A stretch of DNA of 64,000 nt. Origin: Planctomonas psychrotolerans (GTDB lineage Bacteria > Actinomycetota > Actinomycetes > Actinomycetales > Microbacteriaceae). The translations under genes were made by a program, and so were the position numbers. The stretch spans positions 2,684,400-2,748,399 of the forward strand of contig NZ_SJEV01000001.1 in assembly GCF_008642235.1 (NCBI RefSeq), given 5' to 3'. A model generated the notes under the pieces. It searched no databases and was not told where the DNA came from. It worked only from the letters and a program-made list of their open reading frames with translations. This document shows positions 18,466 through 30,191 of the stretch, piece by piece (within the stretch, counting starts at the first letter, position 1; each line of letters begins with the position of its first letter).

Positions 18466-18889
18466 CGTCCTGGCGGAGGTGTCGCGTTCGGGTCCCGCCA
18501 CCGCGGAGACCGTGGACGCGTTGCATGACGACCTCGACCGGCTGTGGGCCGCCGCGGACTTCGTTCCGGACCTCGACCGGATGGCCTTCGCCACCGCGGT
18601 GATCGAGGCCGCGTCGAACGTCGTCCAGCACGCGGTGCCGTCCCGGGAATCCGTGCAGCTGGGCGTCGACATCTCGGTGCGCCCGCACCGCCTGCACGCC
18701 CGCATCCTGGAGATCGGCGCCGCGCCGGCGTCGGTGGAACTGGCCGGTGAGCACGGCGACGACGAGGAGGCCGAGAGCGGCCGGGGCCTCGCCCTCATCC
18801 GCGCCCTGGTCAGCACCGTCACGTTCGAACGGAGGGGGGCCGACAACGTGTGGGTGCTGTGGCGGGACGCACCCGGCGCGACGTCCTGA
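18458..18889 (+). CDS. RsbW-like serine kinase/anti-sigma factor (HATPase_c_2)
   Basis: A 143-residue GHKL-fold protein. The N box is AVIEAASNVVQHA, with the Glu and Asn in place. The G2 box is ESGRGLALI. The G1 box, normally DxGxG, reads EIGAAPA, so ATP binding may be weakened. I place the start at GTG 18458, overlapping the STAS stop by 8 bases; an ATG at 18422 would add 12 residues inside the STAS gene. Its expected role is to phosphorylate the STAS protein and hold a target. The G1 change makes kinase activity less certain than binding. Confidence 0.82.
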   Translation: MTDVLAEVSRSGPATAETVDALHDDLDRLWAAADFVPDLDRMAFATAVIEAASNVVQHAVPSRESVQLGVDISVRPHRLHARILEIGAAPASVELAGEHGDDEEAESGRGLALIRALVSTVTFERRGADNVWVLWRDAPGATS

Positions 18890-18937
18890 CCGCTCGGGGT
18901 CGAGCGGGTGCATCCGGGCGTCGCCCGGGCCGCCCGG

Positions 18938-20329
18938 TCAGGCGCGCGCGGCCAGTCGTCGCACGGCGGTGGTGGGGATGCTGAGCCAGTCCGGACGGTT
19001 CCGGCTCTCGTAGATCGCCTCGTACACGGCCTTGTCGATCTCGAAGGCGTCGAGCACCGCACGGTTGGCGCGGACGTCGTTGCCGGAGTGCTCGATGTAG
19101 CCGTCGAGGAAGGCGCGTCGCGCCGCGTGAGCCCACTCCGCCGACGCGTCGGCGTTCTCCGGGCGGGCCAGGGCGATGGATCCGGCCACGTAGTCGAAGG
19201 ACCGCAGCATGCCCGCCACGTCCCGCAGCGTCACGTCGGGCTCGGAGCGCTCGTGCATCGGTCGGAGAGGTTCACCCTCGAAGTCGAGCAGCACCCAGCC
19301 GCGTCCGGGCACGGCGAGCACCTGGCCCAGGTGGTAGTCGGCGTGGATGCGCTGGAGGCTCGGCCACGTGCTCGACTCCGCTCGCGCGTAGACGCGTTCG
19401 ATCGCCGCCCGCTCCTCCGCCAGCTCCGGCACCTCGGAGACGGCGGTCGCGAGACGCTCCCGGAAGCTGCGGAGAATCTCGCCCACGACGGCGGGCGAGG
19501 CGGGCACGGTGGGCAGCACGGCAGCGAGCGTGGCGTGCACGTCGGCGGTGGCCTGCCCGAGCGAGTGCGCCTCCGCGGTGAACGGCACGCCCTCCTCGGC
19601 CGCACGCACGGCGACGCGCCAGGCGTCCTGCACGCCGGGCAGGAACTCCTGTGCGAACGCGAGGTGACCGGTGGCGACGGCGTCGTCCCGACCCGGATCG
19701 CGCCAGGTGCCCACGACGTTGCCGATGGAGAGCGGCACGTTGACCGACCCGGCTCCGGCCAGCGCGGACTGCAGCACCACGTCCGGGTTCTCCCCGTGGT
19801 GCACCGCGCGGAACACCTTGCAGATGATCGGGTTGGTGGCCTCGCCGTTGTCGTCGACGAGGTCGTAAATGATCGACGTGTTGGACTGCTCGCCGCTCAG
19901 CACGCGGGACCCGACCACGGTGGAGATCTGGGCGCCCGGCTGCCGGTGACCCTGCGCGGTCGCCTCGTCGGACTTCTCGTCGAGCTGGGCGGACCCCTCG
20001 TCGAGAATGAGCCGGAGGAGGGCCCACGAGTAGGCGGGGTCCTGCGGACCGTCGTACACGAAGAAGGTTTCCCCGTCCTGCTCGACCGTGCCGATCAGAG
20101 CGGACTCGTGACCCTCGAGCGGTTCGCTCCGCAGCGTGATGGGCACCTGGTAGAGCGCCGGCGTTCCACCGGAGAAGTCCACCAGCAGGTGCGTCTCGAT
20201 CCGGGCGAACCAGCCCTCATCGCGGAACGACCAGACACCGCGGCTCTCGAGGACGGGAATGCGCCCCTTGCCGCCGTACCAGCGCTGTTCGGCTATCCAT
20301 TCGGGCAGGATCTCGTGGACATCGCTCAT
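18938..20329 (-). CDS. mak: maltokinase
   Basis: A 463-residue cytosolic kinase of the aminoglycoside-phosphotransferase fold. It begins with the typical IAEQRWYGGKG stretch. The catalytic loop HADYHLGQVL and the metal-binding LLDFEGEP are near residues 330-360. It uses ATP to phosphorylate maltose to maltose-1-phosphate, the donor for GlgE in the trehalose-to-alpha-glucan pathway. The usual partners treS, glgE and glgB are not next to it here. The 38-bp gap to the flavoenzyme gene upstream leaves cotranscription possible. Confidence 0.88.
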   Translation of the reverse strand: MSDVHEILPEWIAEQRWYGGKGRIPVLESRGVWSFRDEGWFARIETHLLVDFSGGTPALYQVPITLRSEPLEGHESALIGTVEQDGETFFVYDGPQDPAYSWALLRLILDEGSAQLDEKSDEATAQGHRQPGAQISTVVGSRVLSGEQSNTSIIYDLVDDNGEATNPIICKVFRAVHHGENPDVVLQSALAGAGSVNVPLSIGNVVGTWRDPGRDDAVATGHLAFAQEFLPGVQDAWRVAVRAAEEGVPFTAEAHSLGQATADVHATLAAVLPTVPASPAVVGEILRSFRERLATAVSEVPELAEERAAIERVYARAESSTWPSLQRIHADYHLGQVLAVPGRGWVLLDFEGEPLRPMHERSEPDVTLRDVAGMLRSFDYVAGSIALARPENADASAEWAHAARRAFLDGYIEHSGNDVRANRAVLDAFEIDKAVYEAIYESRNRPDWLSIPTTAVRRLAARA

Positions 20330-20367
20330 GCCCGAACCCTACCGGGTTCGGCGGGAGTGAGCCGCGA

Positions 20368-21636
20368 TCAGGCGCCGAGCACGTGCCGTTCCAGCCATTC
20401 GTTGCGGAAGGCGCCACGCGCATCGAGCTTCTGCACGAGACCGGTGAACTCCGTCAGACGAGGGTAGAGCGGGGCGATGTCGGCCGCTCCCGCGGTGAAC
20501 ACCTTGCCCCAGTGCGGACGTGCGTCGAACGGCCGCAGGGCCTCCTCGATCGACGCCGCGACGCGCTCCACCGCGGCCTGATCCTTCACCCAGGTGAAGT
20601 GCAGGCCGACGCTCTCCCGTCCGTACTGCGGGCTCATCCACAGGTCGTCTCCCGCCATGGTGCGCACCTCGCACACCTGCAGGAGAGGCACGACCTCGTC
20701 GGCGAGCCCGCGCACGGCGGACAACGCGGCGGCGGCGTGCTCCTTCGGCACGATGAACTCGGACTGGATCTCATCGCCGTTGCTCGGGGTGAAGCCCATC
20801 ACGAAGTGGGGGAGGCGCTCCCACCAGGGGCCGGGTTCGCCGAGTTGGGGGGTGCAGCGCTCGGCGGAGAGCCCCGGAATCGGGTGCCGGTTGGCATCGG
20901 CGGCGGTCGCACCGTAGAACTCGTCGACGATGACCTCGTCCTCCGCGGTGACCCGGGTCTTCAGCCAAACCATGTCGACGTTCTCGTCGAAGCGGGTGAA
21001 CATGCTCACGCTGTACCCGCTGCCGGTGATCGCCTCGAAGTTCTCGTAGAGCGACTCCCACGGCAGGTTGTCGAACACGCGCTGACGAACCTCGTACGCG
21101 GGCTCCACGTCCAGCGTGATGCTGGCGACCACTCCGAGGGCGCCGAGGTTCACGACGAGTCCGTCGAAGTCGGCGTCACCGCGCGTCGCCTCGAGCAGGC
21201 CGCCATCCGAGGTGACGAGCGTGAGGCCGGCGACGGAGGTGGCGAGGTTGCCGTTGCGGTTGCCCGACCCGTGCGTCGCGGTGGCGACGGCGCCACCCAC
21301 CGAGATGTGCGGCAGCGACGCGAGGTTCGCCAGGGCGAGGCCCTCCGACTCGAGCACCGGGGCCAGCTGCCCGTACCTGAGGCCGGCGTTGAAGGTGACC
21401 GTACCGGCCGAGCGGTCGACCCGGATGTCCTCGGGGAGACCGCCCAGTTCGACGAGCCGACCGGAGTCGGCGATGTCGTTGAAGGAGTGCCGCGAGCCGA
21501 GCACACGCACCCGGGGGGCGGTGGACACGATGTCGCGCAGCTCCTCCAGGGACGACGGCCGGGAGATGCTCTCCGCCCGATACGTGTAGTTGTCCGACCA
21601 ATTGTGCTGGCGTGTGCCGACCGTCGTGTCCGTCAT
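20368..21636 (-). CDS. FAD-linked alditol (xylitol/sorbitol) oxidase
   Basis: A 422-residue flavoprotein of the VAO/PCMH family. RVRVLGSRHSFND places the likely covalent-FAD histidine at His50. The pattern ATATHGSGNRNGNLA is characteristic of the alditol oxidase branch. A C-terminal HWGKVF element matches the AldO/lactone-oxidase families. It would oxidise a polyol at C1 with O2, forming H2O2. It has no signal peptide. D-arabinono-1,4-lactone oxidase is the alternative annotation often given. It sits between maltokinase and beta-galactosidase on the same strand. Confidence 0.82.
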   Translation of the reverse strand: MTDTTVGTRQHNWSDNYTYRAESISRPSSLEELRDIVSTAPRVRVLGSRHSFNDIADSGRLVELGGLPEDIRVDRSAGTVTFNAGLRYGQLAPVLESEGLALANLASLPHISVGGAVATATHGSGNRNGNLATSVAGLTLVTSDGGLLEATRGDADFDGLVVNLGALGVVASITLDVEPAYEVRQRVFDNLPWESLYENFEAITGSGYSVSMFTRFDENVDMVWLKTRVTAEDEVIVDEFYGATAADANRHPIPGLSAERCTPQLGEPGPWWERLPHFVMGFTPSNGDEIQSEFIVPKEHAAAALSAVRGLADEVVPLLQVCEVRTMAGDDLWMSPQYGRESVGLHFTWVKDQAAVERVAASIEEALRPFDARPHWGKVFTAGAADIAPLYPRLTEFTGLVQKLDARGAFRNEWLERHVLGA

Positions 21637-21670
21637 CCGCTAAGGCTACCTTTCCCGGGCTGGGGACACG

Positions 21671-24832
<3,162 letters not shown>

Positions 24833-24928
24833 CTAACCATTCGCTGGTGGTGCGGTGGATCGACTCGCGGCGCACGGAGGCCGCGCCGAAAGGATACGTG
24901 GCGAATGCCACCGAGGAGAAACGACGCG

Positions 24929-25882
24929 CTAACCCTTGACAGCGCCGTCGGTCAGGCCACCGCGCCAGTACCGCTGCAGCACGATCATCGCCACGATCAA
25001 GGGGATGATCGAGACGAGCACCCCGCCGGTGGTGAGCTGGTAGAACTCGGGCAGTCGGTCGACCTGGCTGCGCCAGTTGTTCAGCCCCAGAGTGATGGGG
25101 TAGAGCTTGCTGTCGGCCAGCATGATGAGGGGCAGGAAGAAGTTGTTCCAGATGCCGACGAGCTGGAACAGGAACACGGTGACGAGGGCGGGGGTCATGG
25201 CCCGGAGCCCCAGAGTGTGGAAGATCCGCAGCTCGCCTGCTCCGTCGATCCGTCCGGACTCGATCACCGAGTTGTCGACCGATGCCTGCGCGTAGATGCG
25301 GCAGAGGAAGAGGCCGAACGGCGAGACCAGCGAGGGAATCAGCACGCTCCAGTAGGTGTTCGAGATCCCCATCTGGCTGAACAGCAGGAACAGGGGGAGC
25401 GCGGTCGCGGTTCCGGGCACGAGCACCCCGCCGAGCACGGTGCCGTAGACGATGTTCTTGCCGCGGAATTCGTACTTCGCCAGCGCGTACCCGCCGGCGG
25501 CGGCGAAGTAGGTGGCGAGGAGCGCCCCGACACCCGCGTAGAGCACGCTGTTCATGAACCAGCGCACGAAGATGCCGCCGTCGTAGGTGAAGACCAGCCG
25601 CAGGTTCTCCCACAGGTTGAACGTGGGTGCGAGGAGGAACCCGTTGGTGGCGAAGAGGTCCTCGGTGGTCTTCGTCGCCGCGATGACCACGTAGTAGATG
25701 GGCACGAGGAAGTAGATCGCGACGACGACGAGGATACCGGTCACGATAATCGTCGACGTCCTGCTGCTGCCGACACCGACCGTGTTCCCCCTGTGCTTGG
25801 CGGGGGCGATGTCGACCGCCGGATCCGAGGCGGGGTTCGGGTTCGGCGTCGCGTCCGACGGCGGGCGAAGCGTTGTCGTCAT
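24929..25882 (-). CDS. sugar ABC transporter permease (MalG/LacG type)
   Basis: A 317-residue membrane protein with six predicted helices. The EAA loop is IESGRIDGAGELRIFHTLGLRAMTP, which contacts the ATPase. The start codon at 25882 is 2 bases downstream of the preceding permease stop. The N-terminal ~45 residues are polar, rich in Asn/Pro/Asp, before the first helix. Together with the upstream permease and lipoprotein it forms the membrane part of a sugar importer. No ATPase gene is present here, so a shared MsiK-type ATPase elsewhere is likely. Confidence 0.92.
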   Translation of the reverse strand: MTTTLRPPSDATPNPNPASDPAVDIAPAKHRGNTVGVGSSRTSTIIVTGILVVVAIYFLVPIYYVVIAATKTTEDLFATNGFLLAPTFNLWENLRLVFTYDGGIFVRWFMNSVLYAGVGALLATYFAAAGGYALAKYEFRGKNIVYGTVLGGVLVPGTATALPLFLLFSQMGISNTYWSVLIPSLVSPFGLFLCRIYAQASVDNSVIESGRIDGAGELRIFHTLGLRAMTPALVTVFLFQLVGIWNNFFLPLIMLADSKLYPITLGLNNWRSQVDRLPEFYQLTTGGVLVSIIPLIVAMIVLQRYWRGGLTDGAVKG

Positions 25883-25884
25883 GG

Positions 25885-26901
25885 TCAGGCGCCTTCCTTG
25901 TCCGCGCGGGACGTTCTGTTGACGATCGCGAGGAACGCGAACGACAGGACGAACGCCGCGAGCGCGATGATCACCGCCTGCGCGGATGCGATGCCGTAGT
26001 TGTTGAACGCGAAGGCGTTCGTGTAGGCGCTGAGGTTCGGCGTGTACTGGCTGTCGATCGCGGGCGACGAGGTCTGCAGCACGAGCGGCTCGGAGAAGAG
26101 CTGCAGCGTGCCGATGATCGAGAATACGGTCGCGAGGATCAGCGCGGGCCGGATGAGCGGAAGCTGAATGGACCAGGCGATCTTCCAGCTGCCCGCTCCG
26201 TCGACCCGGGCGGCCTCGTAGATCTCGCCGGGGATGGACTTCAGCTGCGCGATGATGATCAGCATGTTGTAGCCGGTGTAGGTCCAGGTCACGATGTTGG
26301 CGATCGACCAGAGCACGGTGTCGGGGCCGAGGAAGTCGATGTCGAGCCCCATGGCGCCCGCGATGTCGAGCACCGGGCTGAGGCCCGGGATGTAGAGGAA
26401 GCCCCACAGGATGGTCGCGATGACGCCGGGCACCCCGTACGGCATGAAGTACGCGGCCCGGAAGAATTGCGGCCAGCGGGCGCTCGCCGACTCGAGCAGC
26501 AGTGCGAGCACGGTGCACAGCACGATCATGACCGGCACCTGCACGATGCCGAACAGCAGCACCCTGCCGATCGACGCGGTGAAGCTCGAGTCGGAGAGGG
26601 CCTGCGCGTAATTGTCGAATCCTGCGAAGGAGTTCGTGATGCCGTCCTCGCCGAACAGTCCCTGGCGTTGCACGCTGGTGAAGCTCGTGGCGACGGCGGA
26701 CAGGATCGGGAGGATGAAGGTGAGGATGAACAGGGCGAGGAAGGGGGCGAGGAGGATCCACGGCGCCCTCTGCATCGATCCGTTCCGCCCACCCGGACGG
26801 GACCGTGGGCCCTGCGGACCGGTCGTGACCGCCGGGCGCGGGGCGGTGACGGTGCTCGCGCTGCGGCCGGCCGACGAGCCGGACGCGCGGTCGGCGCTCA
26901 C
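25885..26901 (-). CDS. sugar ABC transporter permease (MalF/LacF type)
   Basis: A 338-residue membrane protein with about six helices and the EAA loop YEAARVDGAGSWKIAWSIQLPLIRP. I place the start at GTG 26901, whose TG overlaps the TGA of the binding-protein gene (GTGA). An upstream in-frame start would add ~53 Arg-rich residues that read as antisense noise. The first ~45 residues are Ser/Arg/Pro rich and cytoplasmic. It partners the permease gene 2 bases downstream. Confidence 0.92.
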   Translation of the reverse strand: MSADRASGSSAGRSASTVTAPRPAVTTGPQGPRSRPGGRNGSMQRAPWILLAPFLALFILTFILPILSAVATSFTSVQRQGLFGEDGITNSFAGFDNYAQALSDSSFTASIGRVLLFGIVQVPVMIVLCTVLALLLESASARWPQFFRAAYFMPYGVPGVIATILWGFLYIPGLSPVLDIAGAMGLDIDFLGPDTVLWSIANIVTWTYTGYNMLIIIAQLKSIPGEIYEAARVDGAGSWKIAWSIQLPLIRPALILATVFSIIGTLQLFSEPLVLQTSSPAIDSQYTPNLSAYTNAFAFNNYGIASAQAVIIALAAFVLSFAFLAIVNRTSRADKEGA

Positions 26902-28262
26902 TGGCCCGCCACCCGAACGGTGAGCCCCTTGTTGCGGAACGCGGCCGCCACGTCGCGCTGAACGATGGACAGCGTGTCGACGAGGGTCTGTCCGCTGGTC
27001 AGCTTCTTTCGGAACCCGTCCCCCAGCGCGTTCAACGTGTACTGCGTGAGGGGCGACCACACCCAGTCGAGATTCTGCTGCTGCGCCATGGGCACGAACA
27101 CCTCCTCGTTGTAGTTCTGTCCGCTGAAGAACTCGCTGGGCTGCTGCCTCAGTTCACCGATGTAGTCGGTGGCGGGCGACCAGCCGATGCCCGAATTCGC
27201 GATCATGGCGTCAATCCCCTCCGGCGAGGTGGTCATCCACACGATGAAGTCGAGTGCCTCCTTCGGGTGCGGACTGTTGGCGAGCACCGCGGCGGTCGAT
27301 CCGCCGAGGTACGTCGACCCGAAGCCGGTGTCGCCCCAGGTCTGCATCGGGGCCACCCGCCATTTGCCCTCCCCGCCGCTCACGCTCTGCACCAGTGCAT
27401 CGCCCCAGGAGGCGCTCGTGACGGCGAGGATCTTCCCGTCCGAGGCGGCCGCGTACCACGGCGGCGAATAGGCGCCGAACGACGTGTTGACGATGTCCTC
27501 GTCGATCGCCCGGTCGAAGAACTCGGCGACCATCACCGTCGCGTCGTCGGTCATGTCGATGATCCACTCGTCGCCCTCGGTGTCGAACCACACGGCTCCC
27601 GCCTGAGTGGCGTAGGCGGTGAAGACCGACGCGTCGGCGACCGGGAACGTGTCGAGATAGGTGTCGGGTCCGAGGGTGCGGACCTCGGCCGAGAGCGCCG
27701 CCCATTCGTCCCAGGTGGCGGGAGGAGTGGCGCCGATCTGCTCCAGGGGCTCGGTCTGGTAGTAGAACGCCATCGGTCCGGAGTCCTGAGGTATGCCGAA
27801 GACACCGTCGTTGAACTGCACCTGGCTCCACAGTCCCGCGTCGTAGCGGTCGGCGTACTCCTCGGCGCCGTACCGGCTCAGGTCGACGAGACCGTTCTGC
27901 AGCAGGAACTCCGGAACCTGCCGGAGCTCCACCTGCCCGATGTCGGGGCCTCCTCCGGCGGCGAGTGCGGAATACATCTTCTGGTATCCACCGCTGTTAC
28001 CACCCTGGATCCACACCGCCTCCACCTGGATCCGCGGGTTCTGCGCGTTCCAGACGTCGGCCACGTTCTGCAGGTCCTTGAGCCACGACCAGTAGGTGAG
28101 AGTGACGGTCTCGCCCTCGGCGATCGCGGGGATGACGTCGAGGGAGTTCACCGAAACCGCACCGGGAGTCGCACAGGACGAGAGCGCCGCGGTCGCCGCA
28201 GCGCCGGCGCCGAGGCCGAACAATTGACGCCGGCTCAGTGAACGTTGTCGTATCGGTTCCAT
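26898..28262 (-). CDS. sugar ABC transporter substrate-binding lipoprotein
   Basis: A 454-residue family-1 extracellular binding protein. The N-terminus has SRRQLFGLGAG (twin-arginine-like), a hydrophobic stretch and the lipobox LSSC, so it is exported and lipid-anchored. It captures an oligosaccharide, probably a galactoside given the adjacent beta-galactosidase. I favour the ATG at 28262 (GGGACGG upstream); an in-frame ATG at 28283 is possible. It is the first gene of the transporter-lacZ operon, and its promoter region carries a perfect palindrome. Confidence 0.92.
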   Translation of the reverse strand: MEPIRQRSLSRRQLFGLGAGAAATAALSSCATPGAVSVNSLDVIPAIAEGETVTLTYWSWLKDLQNVADVWNAQNPRIQVEAVWIQGGNSGGYQKMYSALAAGGGPDIGQVELRQVPEFLLQNGLVDLSRYGAEEYADRYDAGLWSQVQFNDGVFGIPQDSGPMAFYYQTEPLEQIGATPPATWDEWAALSAEVRTLGPDTYLDTFPVADASVFTAYATQAGAVWFDTEGDEWIIDMTDDATVMVAEFFDRAIDEDIVNTSFGAYSPPWYAAASDGKILAVTSASWGDALVQSVSGGEGKWRVAPMQTWGDTGFGSTYLGGSTAAVLANSPHPKEALDFIVWMTTSPEGIDAMIANSGIGWSPATDYIGELRQQPSEFFSGQNYNEEVFVPMAQQQNLDWVWSPLTQYTLNALGDGFRKKLTSGQTLVDTLSIVQRDVAAAFRNKGLTVRVAGQ

Positions 28263-28317
28263 GTCGGACCGTCCCATCCCCATCGATGTCGCTTCACGGT
28301 GTCACCCGCCAGTGCCC

Positions 28318-28359
28318 AGCCTAGAACTCATCCGCCATGACGCAAGGAAATATTTCCTT
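28318..28359 (-). promoter_or_regulatory. promoter with overlapping 16-bp palindromic operator for the sugar transporter operon
   Basis: AAGGAAATATTTCCTT (28344-28359) is a perfect palindrome in an AT-rich patch of very GC-rich DNA. On the minus strand its last two bases form the start of a possible -35 box TTGCGT (28345-28340). After a 16-base spacer comes TAGGCT (28323-28318), close to the actinobacterial TAGRNT -10 type. A repressor bound there would block transcription. The cognate regulator is not in the window. Confidence 0.55.
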
Positions 28360-28443
28360 CCGTGCGGAGGTGCCGTCCGCGAGCGCGGCGCCGACGGTCG
28401 ACGGACCGCGGCGATCGCCGGCGCGTCGGCGTAGCGTGGCGCC

Positions 28444-28785
28444 ATGGCTGAATACGCGAAGGGGCTCGACGACGTCTGGGACGATTGGTCGGAGGCCGTG
28501 AACATGACCCGCAGCGAACTGCAGAAGTGGCTCGACACCGAGGAGTCGACATCGGTGGGCGACACCGGCGGGGAGGGCGAGTCCACGGGACACAAGTCCG
28601 GGCGCCGCATCGTCGACATCCTCGACAAGAAGAAGGGCGAGCTCACCGAGTCGGACGTGGAGTGGATGCGCAAGGTCGTCGGTTACGTGCACCGCCACCG
28701 CGCGCAGGGTCCCGCCCACGACGTGGAGCACTCCAAGTGGCGCTACTCGCTGATGAACTGGGGGAACGACCCGCTCAAGGACTGA
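28444..28785 (+). CDS. DUF3140 family protein
   Basis: A 113-residue soluble protein. The pattern LDDVWDDWSEAVNMTRSELQKWLDTEES followed by GRRIVDILDKKKGELTESDVEWMRKVVGYVHRH and WRYSLMNWGNDP matches the uncharacterised DUF3140 family. It is highly charged and helical, with no membrane segment. Homologues are often found near stress or DNA-related small genes; the function is unknown. It is divergent from the sugar transporter operon. Confidence 0.8.
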   Translation: MAEYAKGLDDVWDDWSEAVNMTRSELQKWLDTEESTSVGDTGGEGESTGHKSGRRIVDILDKKKGELTESDVEWMRKVVGYVHRHRAQGPAHDVEHSKWRYSLMNWGNDPLKD

Positions 28786-28826
28786 CCGGCACGGGAACGG
28801 ACCCCGCCCGCGCCGCCTTACTCCAC

Positions 28827-29168
28827 TTACTCCGCGGGTCGTTCAACCCGGCCGAGCATCCGCCACACCGCCGTGGACAGCGGCGGGAAGTCGAGCGCGA
28901 TCTGGCGCAGCACGCGGTACTCGAAGTCCCGGGCGTGCTGTGCCGACGCGGTCGGATGGTGAGCTCGGGCGCGTTCCAGCTGGAGTTCGCCCTCGGCCAG
29001 TGCGTCCGCGCGAAGGGTGGCCACCACCTGCTCGTCCACGGTGGGAAGCTGCCACATGAAGTCCCAGGGGTCATCACCCTGGCGGCACCGGATGTCGATG
29101 ACGACCTGCAGTTCGTCGCGGGCCTCCTGGCGCAGCAGCTCGAGGCTGATCAAACGACGCGTCGTCAC
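28827..29168 (-). CDS. hypothetical protein, helical
   Basis: A 113-residue protein I do not recognise. It is mostly helical and rich in Arg, Glu and Leu (LELLRQEARDELQVVIDIRC), with no signal or membrane segment. GGAAGGAGG lies six bases before GTG 29168, which I prefer over the ATG at 29174 that directly abuts it. It has acceptable high-GC codon bias, and its well-placed ribosome-binding site supports it as real over overlapping frames. Confidence 0.6.
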   Translation of the reverse strand: MTTRRLISLELLRQEARDELQVVIDIRCRQGDDPWDFMWQLPTVDEQVVATLRADALAEGELQLERARAHHPTASAQHARDFEYRVLRQIALDFPPLSTAVWRMLGRVERPAE

Positions 29169-29224
29169 TGGCATCCTCCTTCCGGTCGCGCGTTCCCTCC
29201 ACGGTACGCCCCGCCGGGGGAGGG

Positions 29225-30115
29225 TCAGGTCACCCGCGCCAGGAGGTGGGCGTTGATGTCGCCCGTGAGCGCCGTATCGATGTCGCGGGCGACGCCGTCG
29301 AGCTCGCGGATCGGCGCGGCATGCCGCACGCTCGACACCAGCCAGGCGGCATCCGAGGTCGCGAGGTCGCGAGGGGTGAGCGGCTTCACCGCGGTGGCCA
29401 ACCCCACCGACTCGGCGTACTCGAAGATGCTGGCCTGGGTTGTGCCCGGGAGGATGCCGAAGTCCGTAGGCGGAGTGACCAGTTCCCGTCCGGCCCGCAG
29501 AACCAGCGTCGAGGTGGGGCCCTCGAGCACATATCCGTCGGTCGTCGTGAAGATCACGTCATCCGCTCCCCGGCGTGCCGCCTCCCGGAGCGCCGCCCGG
29601 TTCACCGCGTAGGAGAGGGTCTTCGCGCCCTGCAGCAACCACGGTGCGCTCTGCTGCACGGTGCTCGGGTAGCCGCGGTCCAGGGTCACCACGCGGATGC
29701 CCTCGGCGCGCGCCGCCCGGAAGTCGGCGCTCTGCTCGAGGTACACCCACCCGGTCGGTGCCGACGCCCCCTCGACGCCGCGGGTGAGGACGGTCTTCAG
29801 CATGGCCTCCGGAACCGGGTCGTGCTGGTCGATGGCGGCGAGGATGGCCGCGCGCCAGGCGTCGAGGTCGGGTGCGGGCAGCTCGAGCATCGTCGCGGAC
29901 CGTGCGAACCGCGCGAGATGCGGCTCCAGCGCCTGGGGTCGACCGGATGCCACGCTGATCGTCTCGAAGATCCCGTCGCCGCGCGTCACCCCCAGATCGA
30001 GCACGTTCACGGACGGCGACCGCGGGTCGAGGCTCGCGTGGGGAGGTGCCGCGGCGTCCAGCGGGTCGGCGTCGAGCGACGGACGATTGAGCAGCATGAG
30101 CACGGGTGCGGGCAT
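29225..30115 (-). CDS. pabC: aminodeoxychorismate lyase (class IV PLP aminotransferase fold)
   Basis: A 296-residue PLP enzyme. Features include VTRGDGIFETI near residue 43, the PLP-lysine Lys165 in LLQGAKTLSYAVNRAALREA, and the cofactor-binding stretch DDVIFTTTDGYVLEGPTSTLVL. It would split 4-amino-4-deoxychorismate into p-aminobenzoate and pyruvate for folate. A branched-chain or D-amino acid aminotransferase is the alternative in this fold family. The ALEPHLARFARSA stretch suits PabC. Confidence 0.8.
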   Translation of the reverse strand: MPAPVLMLLNRPSLDADPLDAAAPPHASLDPRSPSVNVLDLGVTRGDGIFETISVASGRPQALEPHLARFARSATMLELPAPDLDAWRAAILAAIDQHDPVPEAMLKTVLTRGVEGASAPTGWVYLEQSADFRAARAEGIRVVTLDRGYPSTVQQSAPWLLQGAKTLSYAVNRAALREAARRGADDVIFTTTDGYVLEGPTSTLVLRAGRELVTPPTDFGILPGTTQASIFEYAESVGLATAVKPLTPRDLATSDAAWLVSSVRHAAPIRELDGVARDIDTALTGDINAHLLARVT

Positions 30116-30191
30116 TCCCTCACGCTACCCGTCCTCGCACCGCGACCCGCCGCCGGATGCGCGGCGACCGCGGCCGGACCGGTTGAATGGG

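Noticed and set aside
18938-20329. GlgE/TreS operon around maltokinase
   Set aside because: Only the kinase is present here; the neighbours are a flavin oxidase and the signalling module.
26901-27060. Longer N-terminus for the MalF-like permease
   Set aside because: The extra 53 residues are Arg-rich and overlap the end of the binding-protein gene; the GTGA overlap gives a better start.
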